Part shown: positions 62,200 through 64,000 of the stretch, piece by piece
How the letters are laid out: the number at the start of each line of letters is the position of its first letter
Numbering within the stretch: the stretch's first letter is position 1
Origin: Brachynemurus nebulosus
Lineage: Eukaryota; Arthropoda; Insecta; Neuroptera; Myrmeleontidae
Direction: 5' to 3'
DNA: 64,000 bases
Assembly: GCA_035578155.1 (NCBI GenBank)
Contig: JAPWDM010000009.1
Span: 3,694,001 to 3,758,000, forward strand
The notes under the pieces: generated by a model
Told to the model about the DNA's origin: nothing
The model's database searches: none
Seen by the model: the letters and a program-made list of their open reading frames with translations, nothing else
Program-made: the position numbers and the translations under genes

Positions 62200-63982
62200 T
62201 ATTTACATATTTTTTCTAGTTCGGGAAAATCTACAATTGGCAGGTTTCAAATCACACGTTTGTGTGTTCATGTATTTATGCCATTTCTATTCGTGTTTAT
62301 GTAATATTGTTTGACGTCATACTTACTACACACGTGATGCTTCACAAACTCTTTAGAGGATAGTAAAAGAGATTTATTTTTATTTCTAGTAAAAAAAAAA
62401 TCACATGGGAAGTTCGTATGTCTGAGCTGTCGATGAATCATTCACAAAAAGGAAAAAGACGAATTCATAGAAATTCGAGAAAACGCACAGATTCCAGTTG
62501 TTAACGAAATATGAGAAGGAAATTTAAAAGAATATGGAGAATTTGTATTGGTAAACTTCGAAGAATTTGTAATTCCTTTATTTTTAGGCAATTTATTATT
62601 CTTATCTTCAAAAATCTATTTTTAGTAAATTTTATCTATACATAGAGTAATTTAAGGTATACCTTTTCCAACAATTTTTGGGATGACTTTTCGAGAGGGT
62701 GTTATTAGTAACCATAAACTTTCAAGATGTTAAATTATTTTATTGCTTACAACAAATACCACCCTATGTTCACCCAATTGTATTTAAATTTGTTACCTGT
62801 TTTACAAGCGACGGTTTCTTTTTGCATTCATATAGATAAGTAGGTAACATGCTGCGAACAATACTGCTGATTATTGCCGTACTTGAAAAGTCATCTCATT
62901 TAAATATTGAAAAACTATACCATCAGTCATCACAGTGTAAAATTTTGAAAAAATCTTTTTTTTTTTTTTTGGTCTTATCTCAAAGTACATACAGTTACGG
63001 AATTTTATATGGATCTGGAATCGCTGATTGTTGGTAAGTCGACAATTTATACAAAAAAACCCCTCCACCAAACTTTAAACGCGTTTATCTCGAAATGGCG
63101 TTTTTGAAAACGGTACCCACTCCCAGAGAGAAAGTTTCCAAGCTATGGGTTTGAAATTTTGATAGAATATTCTTTATTCCACTCCCCATGTACTTATGGA
63201 AGCTTTTAAATCTTCATATTTTTTCACACGGAAAACTGTTGACAAAATGGTCTAAATTTTGTACGTTTTATGCAAACCACCGCCCTTCTTGTCAAATTTC
63301 AAAAAAAACCTCCATGGGTACAGAGCGGCTTACCTACAGATTGATAATTTATTTGATTTTTTCTCAGATGAAAACTGCGGCCACAATCGTGGGCACCAAT
63401 AGCTGCCCTTTTTTAGACACTTTTGTCAAAAAATTATAATAATTATAAAAAATAAATAAAAATGACTAAAAAATTTTTTTGTATTGTTAAATAGTGGTAT
63501 TAATCGTAAAAAAAATTTCATCCCCAATCCCTCATCTTATCCATCTGAAAAAAAAATTGCGAAAATTGACTATTTTTCGGCCGATCATACTGTGATGGTA
63601 CCTTAATGTTACAATACTACTAAGCTCGAGTTCCGAAAACCGCATACCTCTTATTGTACTGAAATTTTGTGTACGTACTCCTTTTGGCTTAAGTAGTTAC
63701 TCCCTAAACAGAAACTTCAGCCCAATATAACAATTTTTGAATTTCTTTGAATTTTCAGTTATTTATGCAACAACCACTTTCACATCGTACAAAAAACATG
63801 TAAAAAATCAATAATAATTGAATTAATAAGTCATATTGCAGCATTTATTTGGTTCAATAATTGGCGTCATCTGTCGCCCAATGACGAATCCCGAATTTGA
63901 TTCATCGCCAATAAAATTTTTTCTTTGTAAACTAGTATAATTGGTTTAATAAATGACAACACAGAAATGTATTTCATGACTA
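62200..63982. other. Non-coding stretch
   Basis: AT-rich. TTAA followed by GGTATACC (about 62652) and GGTACC followed by TTAA (about 63598) could mark a fourth TTAA element, but only 5-6 terminal bases match. No gene seen. Confidence 0.4.
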
Positions 63983-63984
63983 TA

Positions 63985-64000
63985 CACGGAGAGAAAATTC
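63985..64000 (+). mobile_element. CACGGAGAG element, copy 3, cut by window end
   Basis: TA then CACGGAGAGAAAATTC, identical over all 16 bases to the start of copy 1. Confidence 0.6.

Noticed and set aside
62655..63597. Possible fourth TTAA-flanked element
   Set aside because: Only five to six terminal bases agree (GGTATACC versus GGTACC), too few to call an inverted end.

Overview
The window is AT-rich animal nuclear DNA, almost certainly from an insect. Coding sequence is split by short GT-AG introns (several of 61-66 bp), the recognisable proteins are animal families, and most of the remaining sequence is repeats and non-autonomous transposons. I cannot name the species from the sequence alone.

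Genes lie almost entirely in the first 22.5 kb. A seven-exon SLC17/sialin-like major facilitator transporter (6627-11171, +) encodes 475 residues. About 1.5 kb downstream is a complete six-exon 2-hydroxyacyl-CoA lyase (12723-15297, +), 572 residues, ending in the peroxisomal signal SKL. Convergent to it, 255 bp past its stop codon, is a candidate two-exon gene for a 51-residue acidic coiled-coil-like protein (15552-15771, -). At 22018-22431 (-) lies the terminal exon of a CDK5 activator (p35/Cdk5alpha). No further p35 exon was recognised in the remaining 41.5 kb, so much of 22.4-64 kb may be the intron of that gene.

The rest is a dense record of transposition. TTAA-flanked elements (one with the piggyBac-type end CCCTAGAA) lie at 24865-25761, 37637-38528 and 41481-42068. 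A hAT element with an 8-bp target duplication and a decayed transposase C-terminus is at 48214-48790. Two pogo/Tigger-like elements flanked by TA are at 35751-36131 and 53019-53561. A TA-flanked CACGGAGAG family has three copies; one is inserted inside a GGGTAAACGG element (55090-56499). Several fold-back hairpins are present, the largest (arms about 318 bp) directly upstream of the transporter. Many MITEs with long terminal inverted repeats and at least six dispersed repeat families also occur, one of which carries an AT microsatellite inside each of two copies.

No CRISPR array, operon, rRNA or intact tRNA was seen. No intact transposase or reverse transcriptase reading frame was recognised. 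The genes show no functional clustering: a membrane transporter, a peroxisomal alpha-oxidation enzyme and a neuronal kinase activator are simply neighbours.
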